From JBHGAV01 sp041946685 (lineage in GTDB: Bacteria > Acidobacteriota > Terriglobia > Bryobacterales > Bryobacteraceae): 21,592 nucleotides of DNA. The notes beneath the pieces were generated by a model. The model did not search any database and was not told the origin of the DNA. It worked only from the letters and a program-made list of their open reading frames with translations. Both the position numbers and the translations under genes were made by a program. How positions within the stretch are numbered: the first letter of the stretch is position 1; every line of letters starts with the position of its first letter. Of the stretch, positions 8,185 to 15,014 are shown in pieces. The stretch covers positions 1 to 21,592 of the forward strand of contig JBHGAV010000064.1 of NCBI GenBank assembly GCA_041946685.1. The letters are read 5' to 3'.

Positions 8185-9867
8185 CTACCAGCTCAGTCTC
8201 AACAGGGAGACCCCCTGGCGCGGAAGCGAGAACTCCAGACGCAGGACGCCTTTCTCGGCTCCGGCCCAGAAAGGCGATTCCAGCAGCTCGAGCTGCCCGG
8301 CGGCTTCCAGCTTTGCGTATTGCTCCGGGGTAGGTTTCTGCGGAGAGCCCATCTCCCGCCAGACGGTGTAAGCGTTGCTGTGTGTCTCATCGATCCGGAA
8401 GTGCTTGACCAGCACGCGGGCGGCCGCGGGGGGAAGCCCCGCGATCTCGACCTCGACCTGGGCCGCCGGAGCGGGGACGTCGTCGTCGTGATAGTTCCAG
8501 AGCATCACCGCCGCCTCGCGCTCGGCTACGGTCGCCATGCCGTCGATGTCCGGCTGCTGCCGGATGCTGTTCTTCAGAATCTCGTCGACGCCGAGGGCTC
8601 CGCTGCTGGTAACTTTCACGCGGCTGCCCCGCATCAGTCCGGCCATACGGAACACGTTCATCACCGGCTTGTCGATTCCGTTGGTGGCCAGGGATCGGAA
8701 GCCGTCGAAGTAGGGCTGGTCCTCGAACTCAAAGGCCCAGGTCAACAGCCCTTCCAGGTTGATGCCGTGGCGGTCGGCCAGTTCGATGCTGTGCTTGAGC
8801 ATCACCGCCCGGTTGCTGGGATAGAGGGCCGTGTTCCGGTAGGCGTTCTCCGGGTAGATTCTGGCCGAGCAGGCGGCGCAACCCTCCGGATCCCACTCGC
8901 TGAGGATGACGGGCAGCTTCTTGAATGAGGGGAAGGAAGCGACGATCTCGTAGCCCCGGTTCACGCTGATGAGCTCTCTGGAGGTGCCCATCTGGATGCG
9001 CCCCGAGACCACCCGGGGCATGCCCTTGGAGTGGAAGCTGATGAAGTCCAGGGGCGAGCCGGTCTTGCCGGTGAGATGGTTCTTGCCGCTCTGGCAGTGT
9101 TCCAGAAACTGGCGCAGAAACGCGGCGGCCTTGTCTGACCCCGGATTGGTGGTGCCGGGCCCGCCGACCCGGGCCGTCGGGAGGGCGCGCTTTACGGCGT
9201 CCGCCGTGTAGTCGTAGAGCTTGTTGTACTCCTCCGGCGTGCCCTGCCAGTAGCCGATATCGGGTTCGTTCCACAACTCCCACCACCAACTCTCCACCTC
9301 CCGCCTGCCATAACGCTCGACCGAGTGCCGGACCCACCGGTAGACCAGCTCTGCCCACTTGGCATAATCCTTGGGCGGGTAGGCCCAGCCGGTAAAGATG
9401 GTGTTGTACTGCCTATCCGGGGCCCAGCTATGTTGGTAGGGCTCGGGCTTGATGGACAGGGCCTTGGGCATGAAGCCGATCTCCACCATGGGCTTGCCCT
9501 TCGCCTGGATGTAGGTATCGAAGATTCGATCCACGATGGTCCAGTCGTAGACGGGGTTGCCCGCGGCGTCCTCGGTGTAAGCGTTGGTCGAGCCCCACTT
9601 GAGCGCCGGCGTGCCGTCGCCGGTCACCAGCAGGCTGTGGGTCCGGAAATACGCGGGGGCCGAGGATGCCTGGCTGAGTTCTCCGACGAGCTTCCGGCCG
9701 TACTGCAGGTAGGTGTAGTTCGGCTCATCGTAACCGTAGTAGCGAAAAGCCTCCGTCCATGGGCCGATCCGGGCCGCCGCATCCACGCGGATGGTCACCT
9801 TCTGTTGCGCGGGCGCCGGCAGGACGGCGAAGAGCGCGGCTCCAAGCACCCAGGATCGTCGAGTCAT
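8185..9867 (-). CDS. Secreted GH39-like glycoside hydrolase (beta-xylosidase type)
   Basis: A 560-aa exported protein with a short signal peptide (MTRRSWVLGAALFAVLPAPA) followed by a TIM-barrel hydrolase of clan A type. ESWWWELWNEPDIGYW carries the likely acid/base Glu at about 201, and PVILSEWDPEG carries the likely nucleophile Glu at about 324. These two Glu-bearing strands and the YRWVRHSVERYGRREV segment before the first fit the GH39 xylosidase/iduronidase family. The C-terminal portion is a beta-sandwich. A strong GGGGGAG precedes the ATG at 9867. It is divergent from the GH109 gene (47-bp gap), suggesting joint use on a complex glycan. Substrate is inferred, not shown. Confidence 0.84.
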   Translation of the reverse strand: MTRRSWVLGAALFAVLPAPAQQKVTIRVDAAARIGPWTEAFRYYGYDEPNYTYLQYGRKLVGELSQASSAPAYFRTHSLLVTGDGTPALKWGSTNAYTEDAAGNPVYDWTIVDRIFDTYIQAKGKPMVEIGFMPKALSIKPEPYQHSWAPDRQYNTIFTGWAYPPKDYAKWAELVYRWVRHSVERYGRREVESWWWELWNEPDIGYWQGTPEEYNKLYDYTADAVKRALPTARVGGPGTTNPGSDKAAAFLRQFLEHCQSGKNHLTGKTGSPLDFISFHSKGMPRVVSGRIQMGTSRELISVNRGYEIVASFPSFKKLPVILSEWDPEGCAACSARIYPENAYRNTALYPSNRAVMLKHSIELADRHGINLEGLLTWAFEFEDQPYFDGFRSLATNGIDKPVMNVFRMAGLMRGSRVKVTSSGALGVDEILKNSIRQQPDIDGMATVAEREAAVMLWNYHDDDVPAPAAQVEVEIAGLPPAAARVLVKHFRIDETHSNAYTVWREMGSPQKPTPEQYAKLEAAGQLELLESPFWAGAEKGVLRLEFSLPRQGVSLLRLSW

Positions 9868-9914
9868 GCGGAATCTCCCCCTCCCAGATGTTGCATTCTA
9901 ACAGAGGGGGAGGC

Positions 9915-11246
9915 GTGAAAGACTTGCCGAAGACGTTTGGAGTCAGCCGTCGCGACCTGCTGGGAGCGGCGCCGGTGGCAGCCGGCCTGCTTGCGGGCGA
10001 GGCGCAGGCGCGTGCGGCGAGTGTCTTGGGCCTGAGGTTCAGCCCGCTCGATGAGGTGCGCCTCGGCTTGATCGGCCTCGGCCAACGGGGTTCGCATCTG
10101 CTGGCCAACTTTCTTGCTCTCGATCATGTCCGCGTGACAGCGCTTTGCGACATCGTGCGGGAACACGCGCTCCAGGCGCAACAGGTGGTCGAGAAGCACG
10201 GCCAGCCGGCGCCGGCCTTGTACGACGCGGGCGACCGGGATTTCGAGAACCTGTGCCGGAGGGACGACATAGACCTGGTGGTCATCGCCACACCCTGGCG
10301 CTGGCACTCCGAGATGGCGGCATTCGCCATGCGGCAGGCGAAGCACGTCGCCGTGGAAGTGCCCGCCGCGAGGACCCTGAAGGAATGTTGGGATCTTGTC
10401 AGCGCCTCCGAACGCAGCCGCCGGCACTGCGTCATGCTCGAAAACTGCTGCTACGGCTACAACGAGATGCTCGTGCTGAACATGGTGCGCGCCGGGCTGT
10501 TTGGCGAGCTGACCCACGGCGCGGCGGCCTACCTGCACGATCTGCGCTCGGTCTTGTTCTCCACCGCGAACGAGGGTTTGTGGAGGCGGGCCGAACACAT
10601 CGGCCGCAACGGCAATCTCTATCCGACTCACGGGTTAGGTCCGGTGGCACGTTACATGGGCATCCATCGCGGGGACAGGCTGGAATCGCTGGTGTCAATG
10701 AGCTCGCCCTCCAGGTCGCTTCAAGCCTACCGGAGAAAACATCTGAACGCCTCAGACCCCCGGAGCAAGGAGACCTACCTGTGCGGCGACCAGAACACCA
10801 GCTTGATTCGCACCGCCCGCGGCCTCATGATCCGGCTGGAGCACAACGTCGTTTCGCCGCAGCCTTACGACCGCGTCAACATGATCGCCGGAACCGGCGG
10901 CATCTTTCGCGATTACCCGCCCCGTATCTTCATCGACGGGGAGACCAAAGAAGGCGAGTGGGAGACCATCGACCGCTTCAGGTCTGCGCACGAGGATCCT
11001 CTCTGGACAAGGGAGGGAGAGTTGGCGCGCAAACTCGGCGGCCACGGCGGCATGGACTTTCTGATGTGCTACCGGCTGATCCAGTGCATGCGGGAGGGGC
11101 TGGCGCCGGACATGGATGTTTATGACGCCGCCGCGTGGAGCGCCCCCGCGCCCCTGAGCGAACTCTCTGTCGCCCGCGGCGGGTCCCGGGTGGAGTTCCC
11201 GGATTTCACGCGCGGCGGATGGCGGCAGGGCCCCGGCGGCTCCTGA
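9915..11246 (+). CDS. GH109-type Gfo/Idh/MocA protein (alpha-N-acetylgalactosaminidase family), Tat-exported
   Basis: A 443-aa protein starting at GTG 9915, with GGGGGAGG just upstream. An earlier in-frame ATG at 9759 would lie inside the divergent GH39-like gene and is rejected. A twin-arginine signal (VSRRDLLGAAPVAAGLL) leads to a Rossmann fold with G-L-G-Q-R-G at about 54-59. Family blocks follow in order: TPWRWHSEMAAFAM, VEVPAARTLKECWDLV, MLENCCYGYNEMLVLNMV, YLHDLR, GNLYPTHGLGPVARYM, GGHGGMDF, DVYDAAAWS and PDFTRGGW. These match GH109 enzymes, which cleave terminal alpha-GalNAc by an NAD-dependent mechanism; the His of YPTH (about 239) is a conserved active-site residue. The stop lies 24 bp from the left attachment site, so this gene marks the last chromosomal locus before the element. 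Confidence 0.9.
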   Translation: MKDLPKTFGVSRRDLLGAAPVAAGLLAGEAQARAASVLGLRFSPLDEVRLGLIGLGQRGSHLLANFLALDHVRVTALCDIVREHALQAQQVVEKHGQPAPALYDAGDRDFENLCRRDDIDLVVIATPWRWHSEMAAFAMRQAKHVAVEVPAARTLKECWDLVSASERSRRHCVMLENCCYGYNEMLVLNMVRAGLFGELTHGAAAYLHDLRSVLFSTANEGLWRRAEHIGRNGNLYPTHGLGPVARYMGIHRGDRLESLVSMSSPSRSLQAYRRKHLNASDPRSKETYLCGDQNTSLIRTARGLMIRLEHNVVSPQPYDRVNMIAGTGGIFRDYPPRIFIDGETKEGEWETIDRFRSAHEDPLWTREGELARKLGGHGGMDFLMCYRLIQCMREGLAPDMDVYDAAAWSAPAPLSELSVARGGSRVEFPDFTRGGWRQGPGGS

Positions 11247-11270
11247 AGTGGATGAACGTTTTGGGGAGTC

Positions 11271-11293
11271 TGGTGGACGGCATGGGATTCGAA
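11271..11293 (+). repeat. Left attachment site (attL core)
   Basis: A 23-bp sequence beginning TGGTGGACGG and ending GATTCGAA, identical to 21535-21557. It corresponds to the T-loop through the CCA end of tRNA-Ala read on the opposite strand. It diverges from the right copy immediately on both sides (C versus T before, GAAAAG versus CCCACG after), so the repeat boundaries are exact. Confidence 0.93.
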
Positions 11294-11375
11294 GAAAAGA
11301 AACCCACACCAGATCAGTAAGTTGCTGATTCTACGTTGCGCCAGAGGCCCTGAAAATGCTGAATAGGCAACCCCG

Positions 11376-11394
11376 TGGCACGTCTGTGGCACAC
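11376..11394 (+). repeat. Left integrase arm-site candidate (paired TGGCAC)
   Basis: TGGCACGTCTGTGGCACAC carries two TGGCAC boxes 11 bp apart (one helical turn). It matches 21472-21490 at 17 of 19 positions and in the same orientation, and lies 82 bp inside attL. Position and similarity suggest an arm-type binding site of the integrase or its partner. The rest of 11294-11543 has no convincing gene. It contains the potential integrase tail codons and stop (11294-11320) used in the circular form, and two looser TGGCA boxes near 11505-11518. Confidence 0.6.
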
Positions 11395-11543
11395 AAGCAT
11401 AAACGGCTTAGGGGAGCCCCCGCAGGGCAGACCCGCGTTGAGGTCTCGTTCACTCAGGGGGGAAATGGGCTCCGGGCGCGGTGCAGCCGCAACCCTTGTC
11501 AGAATGGCAAACCGTGGCAGAGGAGCGACCGCCGCTATGCAAG

Positions 11544-11984
11544 TCAGGGTTCCCGGCTGGACTCAGGTTTCCCTGCCGGCGGCTTTCGCGTCCGCTTGGT
11601 GATTCTGGCCTCGTGCTCCTTGCCCTTCTCGTCGAGGATGAAGATCTTGTCCTTCTCCACCGCCAATTGAACCGGGTCGTTGATCGTCAAATCCGCTGGC
11701 TTCGACCATCGCCACCGTAACCGCTGCTCAGCGACGTAGATCAGGTCCCCCACCTCGATCGTGTACACCTGATAGACGGCGTAGTTTGCCTGCTGCGTTG
11801 TTTCAGTACCTTCCGAGTAGGTGCCCTTACCGTACGTGGTGGTGGAACTGCTGGTTCCCGCGAAGTAGCTCGACGACTGCGAATCCAGGACCTTGCCCGT
11901 CTTCCATTCTCGTCTCTTTTCTGCCCCGGCTGCACAGGTAGCCAGAGTAGAAGCGAGGAGCATCAACGTGATCATTTTTCGCAT
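11544..11984 (-). CDS. Secreted small protein of unknown function
   Basis: A 146-aa protein from the ATG at 11984 (a GTG at 11990 is also possible; AGGAAGG lies upstream). Residues 1-20 form a signal peptide (MRKMITLMLLASTLATCAAG); a Cys near the cleavage site might be lipidated, but the box is not a clean lipobox. The mature part holds a Ser/Thr/Tyr/Gly-rich segment (about 35-65), then VYTIEVGDLIYVAEQRLRWRWSKPADLTINDPVQ and KIFILDEKGKEHEARI, with a basic tail. Similar small exported proteins seem common in Acidobacteria, but I can assign no function. It lies between attL and the second recombinase, so it is likely cargo of the element. Confidence 0.75.
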   Translation of the reverse strand: MRKMITLMLLASTLATCAAGAEKRREWKTGKVLDSQSSSYFAGTSSSTTTYGKGTYSEGTETTQQANYAVYQVYTIEVGDLIYVAEQRLRWRWSKPADLTINDPVQLAVEKDKIFILDEKGKEHEARITKRTRKPPAGKPESSREP

Positions 11985-12054
11985 GCGCACCCACCCTTCC
12001 TGTTAAGTAGTGCGGCTTAGGGGCCGGCTTCTCCCGCTAGATCCGCAACAGATC

Positions 12055-13026
12055 TCACAATCCCGCCCTCGCAGCGGCATTCTCCCGGAACAAGCTGCCG
12101 TCCCGGATGTACCGCCGCACCATTCCGACAGACCTATGCCCGGTCTGCGCCATGATACTCCGCTCGGAGGCGCCCGCGATCGCGGCTGATGTTGCCAGAC
12201 CGGCCCTGAGACTGTGGCCAGCGTACCTCGCGGCGTCCAGGTCAACCGCAGACGCACGCCGCTTTACCACCAGCGCGACTGCATAGCCGGACAGCCGACC
12301 GAGTTGCACGTGACCGTGGCGGTTCACGCAACGAAAGACCGGGCCCTCTGCGATGCCTGAAACCTTCAGCCAATCCCTCAGGGCGTGAACCGGGCAGGTC
12401 CCCGGATTCGATCCGAGCGGGATCCCCACCTTGCGGCCCGCGCCCTCTTGGTCAGTCTTGCTGTGGCGTAAGGACACCACCAGGCCCTCAGTCGTGAACT
12501 CGAGGTCCGACACGTCGAGCCCCACGAGCTCTGACCGGCGGAAGGCGCCAGCGAACCCCAACAGCAGGAGCGCCCGGTCCCGGACCCCCAGGAGTCCAGC
12601 CGGCAACGCGGCTACCATGCGGCGGATATCGTCCGTGAGCGTAGGAGCCTTTGTGCGAGGCGCTGTCCCCTTGGCGCGGCGGATGCCCGCCAAGACCGTT
12701 CGGACCTCCGCAGCGGCGGCCGGGGCTTCACCGCCGGCCATCTGGTGGGCCTGGCTGATCGCCGAAAGCCGGCGGGTGATACTGGAGGCCTTGTGCGTAC
12801 CCGCCAAAGCGGAGAGGTAGAGAGCCACGGTTCCAGGTGCAGCGGGGAGTGCCTGGCGGCCGTGCTCCTCGCACCAAGCGGTGAAGTGCTTCCAATCCGA
12901 GTCATAGGCGCGGACGGTGTTGGCTGCCTTCGCCTGCCGGATGTACTCCCGTGCTGCCGCTTCCACTGGCGCGAGCGGCCCCACGGCGCCGGCCTCCGGC
13001 TGAACTCTCACAAGTGCTGTTTCCAT
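12055..13026 (-). CDS. Second tyrosine recombinase (XerC/D-like integrase)
   Basis: A 323-aa site-specific recombinase. Residues 20-110 form a SAM-like core-binding domain (AAREYIRQAKAANTVRAYDSDWKHFTAWC), and the catalytic domain follows. Catalytic residues in order are Arg about 163 or 164 (GAFRRSELVGL), H271-x-x-R274 (HSLRAG), the TGHRS block and Tyr about 306 (RRYIRDG). The C-terminus (LFRENAAARAGL) is typical of a subfamily common on plasmids and islands. AAAGGTGG precedes the ATG at 13026. It is clearly different from the integrase at the right end. The gene faces away from the RHH-like gene at 13125 and shares a repeat-rich control region with it. It may resolve multimers, be a remnant of another element, or move a nested unit. 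Confidence 0.93.
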   Translation of the reverse strand: METALVRVQPEAGAVGPLAPVEAAAREYIRQAKAANTVRAYDSDWKHFTAWCEEHGRQALPAAPGTVALYLSALAGTHKASSITRRLSAISQAHQMAGGEAPAAAAEVRTVLAGIRRAKGTAPRTKAPTLTDDIRRMVAALPAGLLGVRDRALLLLGFAGAFRRSELVGLDVSDLEFTTEGLVVSLRHSKTDQEGAGRKVGIPLGSNPGTCPVHALRDWLKVSGIAEGPVFRCVNRHGHVQLGRLSGYAVALVVKRRASAVDLDAARYAGHSLRAGLATSAAIAGASERSIMAQTGHRSVGMVRRYIRDGSLFRENAAARAGL

Positions 13027-13044
13027 GGCCGTTCCACCTTTCTG

Positions 13045-13073
13045 GGTTGCGATACCTTTATCTTATCGCAACC
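13045..13073. repeat. 10-bp inverted repeat at the second recombinase gene
   Basis: GGTTGCGATA (13045-13054) and its exact complement TATCGCAACC (13064-13073) are separated by 9 bp. It falls at the predicted first bases of the recombinase message and 18 bp before its start codon. It could be an RNA hairpin stabilising the leader, an operator, or the inverted core of a recombination site for the adjacent enzyme, since such cores are usually 10-13 bp arms around 6-9 bp. Confidence 0.7.
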
Positions 13074-13076
13074 TAG

Positions 13077-13105
13077 ATCATATGATCGTTTGATCGTTTT
13101 GTCAA
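13077..13105 (-). promoter_or_regulatory. Promoter of the second recombinase
   Basis: On the minus strand TTGACA (13105-13100), a 17-base spacer and TATGAT (13082-13077) form a near-consensus sigma-70 promoter. Two head-to-tail copies of the 8-mer TGATCGTT (13083-13090 and 13091-13098, plus-strand reading) fill the spacer, and the palindrome GATCATATGATC (13076-13087) covers the -10 box. This is the layout of a repressed promoter. Confidence 0.72.
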
Positions 13106-13118
13106 GTGGGGTTATCAT
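13090..13118 (+). promoter_or_regulatory. Promoter of the RHH-like gene, possibly leaderless message
   Basis: TTGATC (13090-13095), 17 bases and TATCAT (13113-13118) precede the ATG at 13125 by six bases. A start site about seven bases after the -10 box would fall on the A of the ATG, giving a leaderless transcript; no Shine-Dalgarno sequence is seen. The -35 lies within the same TGATCGTT repeats as the opposing promoter. Confidence 0.5.
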
Positions 13119-13124
13119 AGGTCC

Positions 13125-13307
13125 ATGAAGACGGAGAAAGCGAAACCCCAGACCACTCCAATCCACATACCGCGGGACGTTTGGTTCCTGCTTCGCCGCG
13201 TCTCCCTTCAGCGTTCATTGAAGGAGGGCGGCCGGGTGAGCATCGGTGACGTGGTGGCCAGCCTCGTGGAGCGTCACCGGAACGACCTGGAGCGGGAGAT
13301 CGATTGA
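13125..13307 (+). CDS. Small ribbon-helix-helix-like DNA-binding protein
   Basis: A 60-aa protein with a disordered basic N-terminus (MKTEKAKPQTT), then TPIHIPRDVWFLLRRVSLQRSLKEGGRVSIGDVVASLVERH. A short beta strand (PIHIPRDV) followed by two helices separated by a Gly turn fits the ribbon-helix-helix fold of ParG/CopG-type regulators. Such proteins bind short tandem or inverted repeats, and just such repeats (TGATCGTT twice and GATCATATGATC) lie upstream between this gene and the recombinase. It probably represses itself and the recombinase, though it could also act as a directionality factor. The fold is inferred from the pattern, not searched. Confidence 0.68.
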   Translation: MKTEKAKPQTTPIHIPRDVWFLLRRVSLQRSLKEGGRVSIGDVVASLVERHRNDLEREID

Positions 13308-13465
13308 GGCGCCGGGGGCCAGCCGTGATCAGACCGAGTGAACACCCCCCGACACCCAAAACGCCAGATGGGACCCAAACTCACGCCGTAGGTTCCCGCC
13401 CTGACTACACACACCCAGGCTGCCCGCCCCCTCGGCCGGCGTGGGGATCAACGCGGGACATGGAG

Positions 13466-13891
13466 TCAGTGTCCGACCGGCAACCAGTCCACAATCGGCG
13501 CGAAGATGCCGGCCACGAAGCAGGAGCGCGCGAGGATACCCACGAACCGAATCGGAAGCGGCACGTGGGTAAACCGACTCCCATGCTTGATCGCCTGAAT
13601 CTCATCCAAGAGTCTGTCTGGATCGCGCCACAGTTCCCGGTTTTCGAACACCCACGAGGGAGGCAAGGGAACCGGGTCCCGGTCACTGCGGAGACGGTTC
13701 CGGATCGAGTCCGGCAGCTCGATAGCATCGAAGAAGGCATTGACGCACCGCGTGTAGGTTAGCTGGAGTGCTGCTCCTATGGCGCAAAGGAGCACCATGA
13801 AGGGCCAGTGCGGGGCCTGCCAAGCGAGAGCGATTCGCGCGGAGAGAACGTACAGGAGACTCCCCAGGAGCAGGTACGAGAGAAACCGCAT
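13466..13891 (-). CDS. Predicted inner-membrane protein, unknown function
   Basis: A 141-aa protein with three likely membrane segments: residues about 2-23 (RFLSYLLLGSLLYVLSARIALAW), about 29-47 (WPFMVLLCAIGAALQL) and near the C-terminus (IRFVGILARSCFVAGIFAPIV). A charged cytoplasmic region between the second and third has PDSIRNRLRSDRDPVPLPPSWVFENRELW. The ATG at 13891 is chosen because the next in-frame ATG (13942) would abut the start of the opposite-strand gene at 13943; a still longer ORF reaches 14236 but overlaps that gene fully. No clear ribosome site is seen. Phage and satellite membrane proteins of this size are often superinfection-exclusion factors; that role is a guess here. Confidence 0.55.
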   Translation of the reverse strand: MRFLSYLLLGSLLYVLSARIALAWQAPHWPFMVLLCAIGAALQLTYTRCVNAFFDAIELPDSIRNRLRSDRDPVPLPPSWVFENRELWRDPDRLLDEIQAIKHGSRFTHVPLPIRFVGILARSCFVAGIFAPIVDWLPVGH

Positions 13892-13893
13892 GG

Positions 13894-13921
13894 TTGCCGA
13901 AGCCCCGGTCCGCAGTATACT
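13894..13921 (+). promoter_or_regulatory. Candidate promoter of the gene at 13943
   Basis: TTGCCG (13894-13899), a 16-base spacer and TATACT (13916-13921) lie just upstream of the GGAGG (13929-13933) and the ATG at 13943. The -10 is good and the -35 moderate. It overlaps the region just upstream of the divergent membrane-protein start at 13891. Confidence 0.45.
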
Positions 13922-13942
13922 CCTGAACGGAGGCTTCCTCAT

Positions 13943-14221
13943 ATGGCAAGCGGGAGACCGCGGCTCACAATCCTGGAACAACAGATACTCGACCATTGGA
14001 AGGAGCACAGGCCGAAGATGTACGCCGGCTTGAAGCGCTCTGGAAGGCTGGTTGAAAGCGTGCGAGCTGAGGCTGAGCGCACGGCCGAGCTGAAGTCTCA
14101 GCTTGAGTCGGACCCGCGCATCCCGCCAGGCGGTGCCGCGGAATTGCTGTGGGAGTGCGGCGCCTTCTACCGCGACGAGGAGGATCAGCCCGAGCTGGGC
14201 GGCCCGGTGGAGGAGCAGTAG
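13943..14221 (+). CDS. Small element-encoded protein, TnpV-like pattern
   Basis: A 92-aa protein. GGAGG (13929-13933) stands nine bases before the ATG at 13943, and a promoter-like TATACT lies before that, so the start is well supported; upstream in-frame starts back to 13808 overlap the opposite gene and are rejected. The pattern LTILEQQILDHWKEHRPKMY, then LKRSGRLVESVRAEAERTAEL, an Ala/Glu-rich helix and EEDQPELG near the end resembles small all-helical proteins of mobile elements, including TnpV-like proteins. I offer that as a weak resemblance. Function unknown. Confidence 0.62.
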   Translation: MASGRPRLTILEQQILDHWKEHRPKMYAGLKRSGRLVESVRAEAERTAELKSQLESDPRIPPGGAAELLWECGAFYRDEEDQPELGGPVEEQ

Positions 14222-14291
14222 GGGGCATGCACCCAAGCCGCGGGCTGCGAGCAGATCCGATCAGGGCCCAATACCCGCCCGCCCCGACGAT

Positions 14292-14426
14292 TCAGTCTCC
14301 CCGCCCCGCCTGTAAGCGGCCGCTCAACGTCAGTATGCGCAGGACCGCCCCCAGCACCTTGAGGGGCGGCTGCTTCGGGATGTCCTTCAGGTTCAGGCTC
14401 TCGTTCGAGTAGTGGAGTTCGTTCAT
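14292..14426 (-). CDS. Small ORF (44 aa) coupled to the gene before it
   Basis: It starts MNELHYSNESLNLKDIPKQP and continues with LKVLGAVLRILTLSGRL. Its ATG (14426-14424) overlaps the TGA of the upstream gene (14425-14423) as ATGA, the same coupling seen at several other gene junctions in this element. That overlap is the main support. No homologue is recognised; the C-terminal half could be a short amphipathic helix. Confidence 0.4.
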   Translation of the reverse strand: MNELHYSNESLNLKDIPKQPPLKVLGAVLRILTLSGRLQAGRGD

Positions 14427-14653
14427 CCCCCGCACTGGGCTGATGCCCCTAGGAGTTCCTGAGGATTCCTCAGGTCCACCGGCAGGTTGTTTCGGAGCCG
14501 CAGGTCCTCGGCTTCCTGGTAATAAACCTCCATGCACTGAGCTACCATGACTTCCACCTGTGGCCACGCCAGTTCGGGGCCGATGTTGCCCAGCTCCGCT
14601 TGCGCCTCCAGCTCCAGGCTGTACCGTTGCTGCTGGCCCCGACTCTGCGACAT
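14423..14653 (-). CDS. Small hypothetical protein (76 aa)
   Basis: A soluble, acidic, helical protein (QRYSLELEAQAELGNIGPELAWPQVEVMVAQCMEVYYQEAEDLRLRNN contains two likely helices). TAGGCAGGA precedes the ATG closely. It is the third gene of a leftward series that begins with the small ORF at 15094, and its stop overlaps the next start as ATGA. No family recognised. Small helical proteins at this position in satellites often regulate or interfere with a helper phage; that is only inference. Confidence 0.55.
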   Translation of the reverse strand: MSQSRGQQQRYSLELEAQAELGNIGPELAWPQVEVMVAQCMEVYYQEAEDLRLRNNLPVDLRNPQELLGASAQCGG

Positions 14654-14756
14654 TCCTGCCTACTGGCGCGTCGCTTCGCAGTAAGCTCCCGAGCGAACCC
14701 TAGCTGAGGACGGGTGATGGGGAGATCTGGCAGAGCCTCCCCATGATCGCTGGCTG

Positions 14757-15014
14757 TCACGCTCGAGGGGCAACCACAAGCCCGAGCATCTGGATATTGC
14801 GCACAGGTTCCCTGTAAATGGGGTCATCGCCTTCGGAGCGCGCGACCAACCTGCCGGCCTGGACGTTGGCGCCGGCATCAATACGGCGGCGGACCGCCTT
14901 GCACTGGGCATCCAGCTCGCGCTGAAGGGCGAACAGGGACCGTAACTCTGACTGCTTGACGACCGCAAGCGAGTTCTTCGCCAGCCGGGTGGCGTAAGTC
15001 TGTCTGGCGCTCAT
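14757..15014 (-). CDS. Small basic protein of the leftward operon
   Basis: An 85-aa protein starting at the ATG at 15014 with GAAGGAG nine bases upstream on the minus strand. A longer frame to 15134 has no ribosome site at its start and would ignore this strong signal. The first two thirds form a basic helical region (TYATRLAKNSLAVVKQSELRSLFALQRELDAQCKAVRRRIDAGA), followed by a short segment (VQAGRLVARSEGDDPIYREP). No recognisable HTH. As the first larger gene leftward of the operator array it is a candidate regulator, but this is position only. Confidence 0.6.
   Translation of the reverse strand: MSARQTYATRLAKNSLAVVKQSELRSLFALQRELDAQCKAVRRRIDAGANVQAGRLVARSEGDDPIYREPVRNIQMLGLVVAPRA

Noticed and set aside
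9759..9914. Earlier ATG start for the GH109 gene
   Set aside because: It would overlap the divergent GH39-like gene by more than 100 bp and bury the twin-arginine signal; GTG 9915 has a strong ribosome site.
11135..11320. Small ORF whose end reads through attL
   Set aside because: Its upstream part is a shadow of the GH109 gene; only the last codons matter, as the integrase tail in the circular form.
13892..14236. Extension of the membrane-protein frame upstream to 14236
   Set aside because: It would fully overlap the gene at 13943, which has a promoter and ribosome site; the extension is Leu/Gln/Arg-rich shadow sequence.
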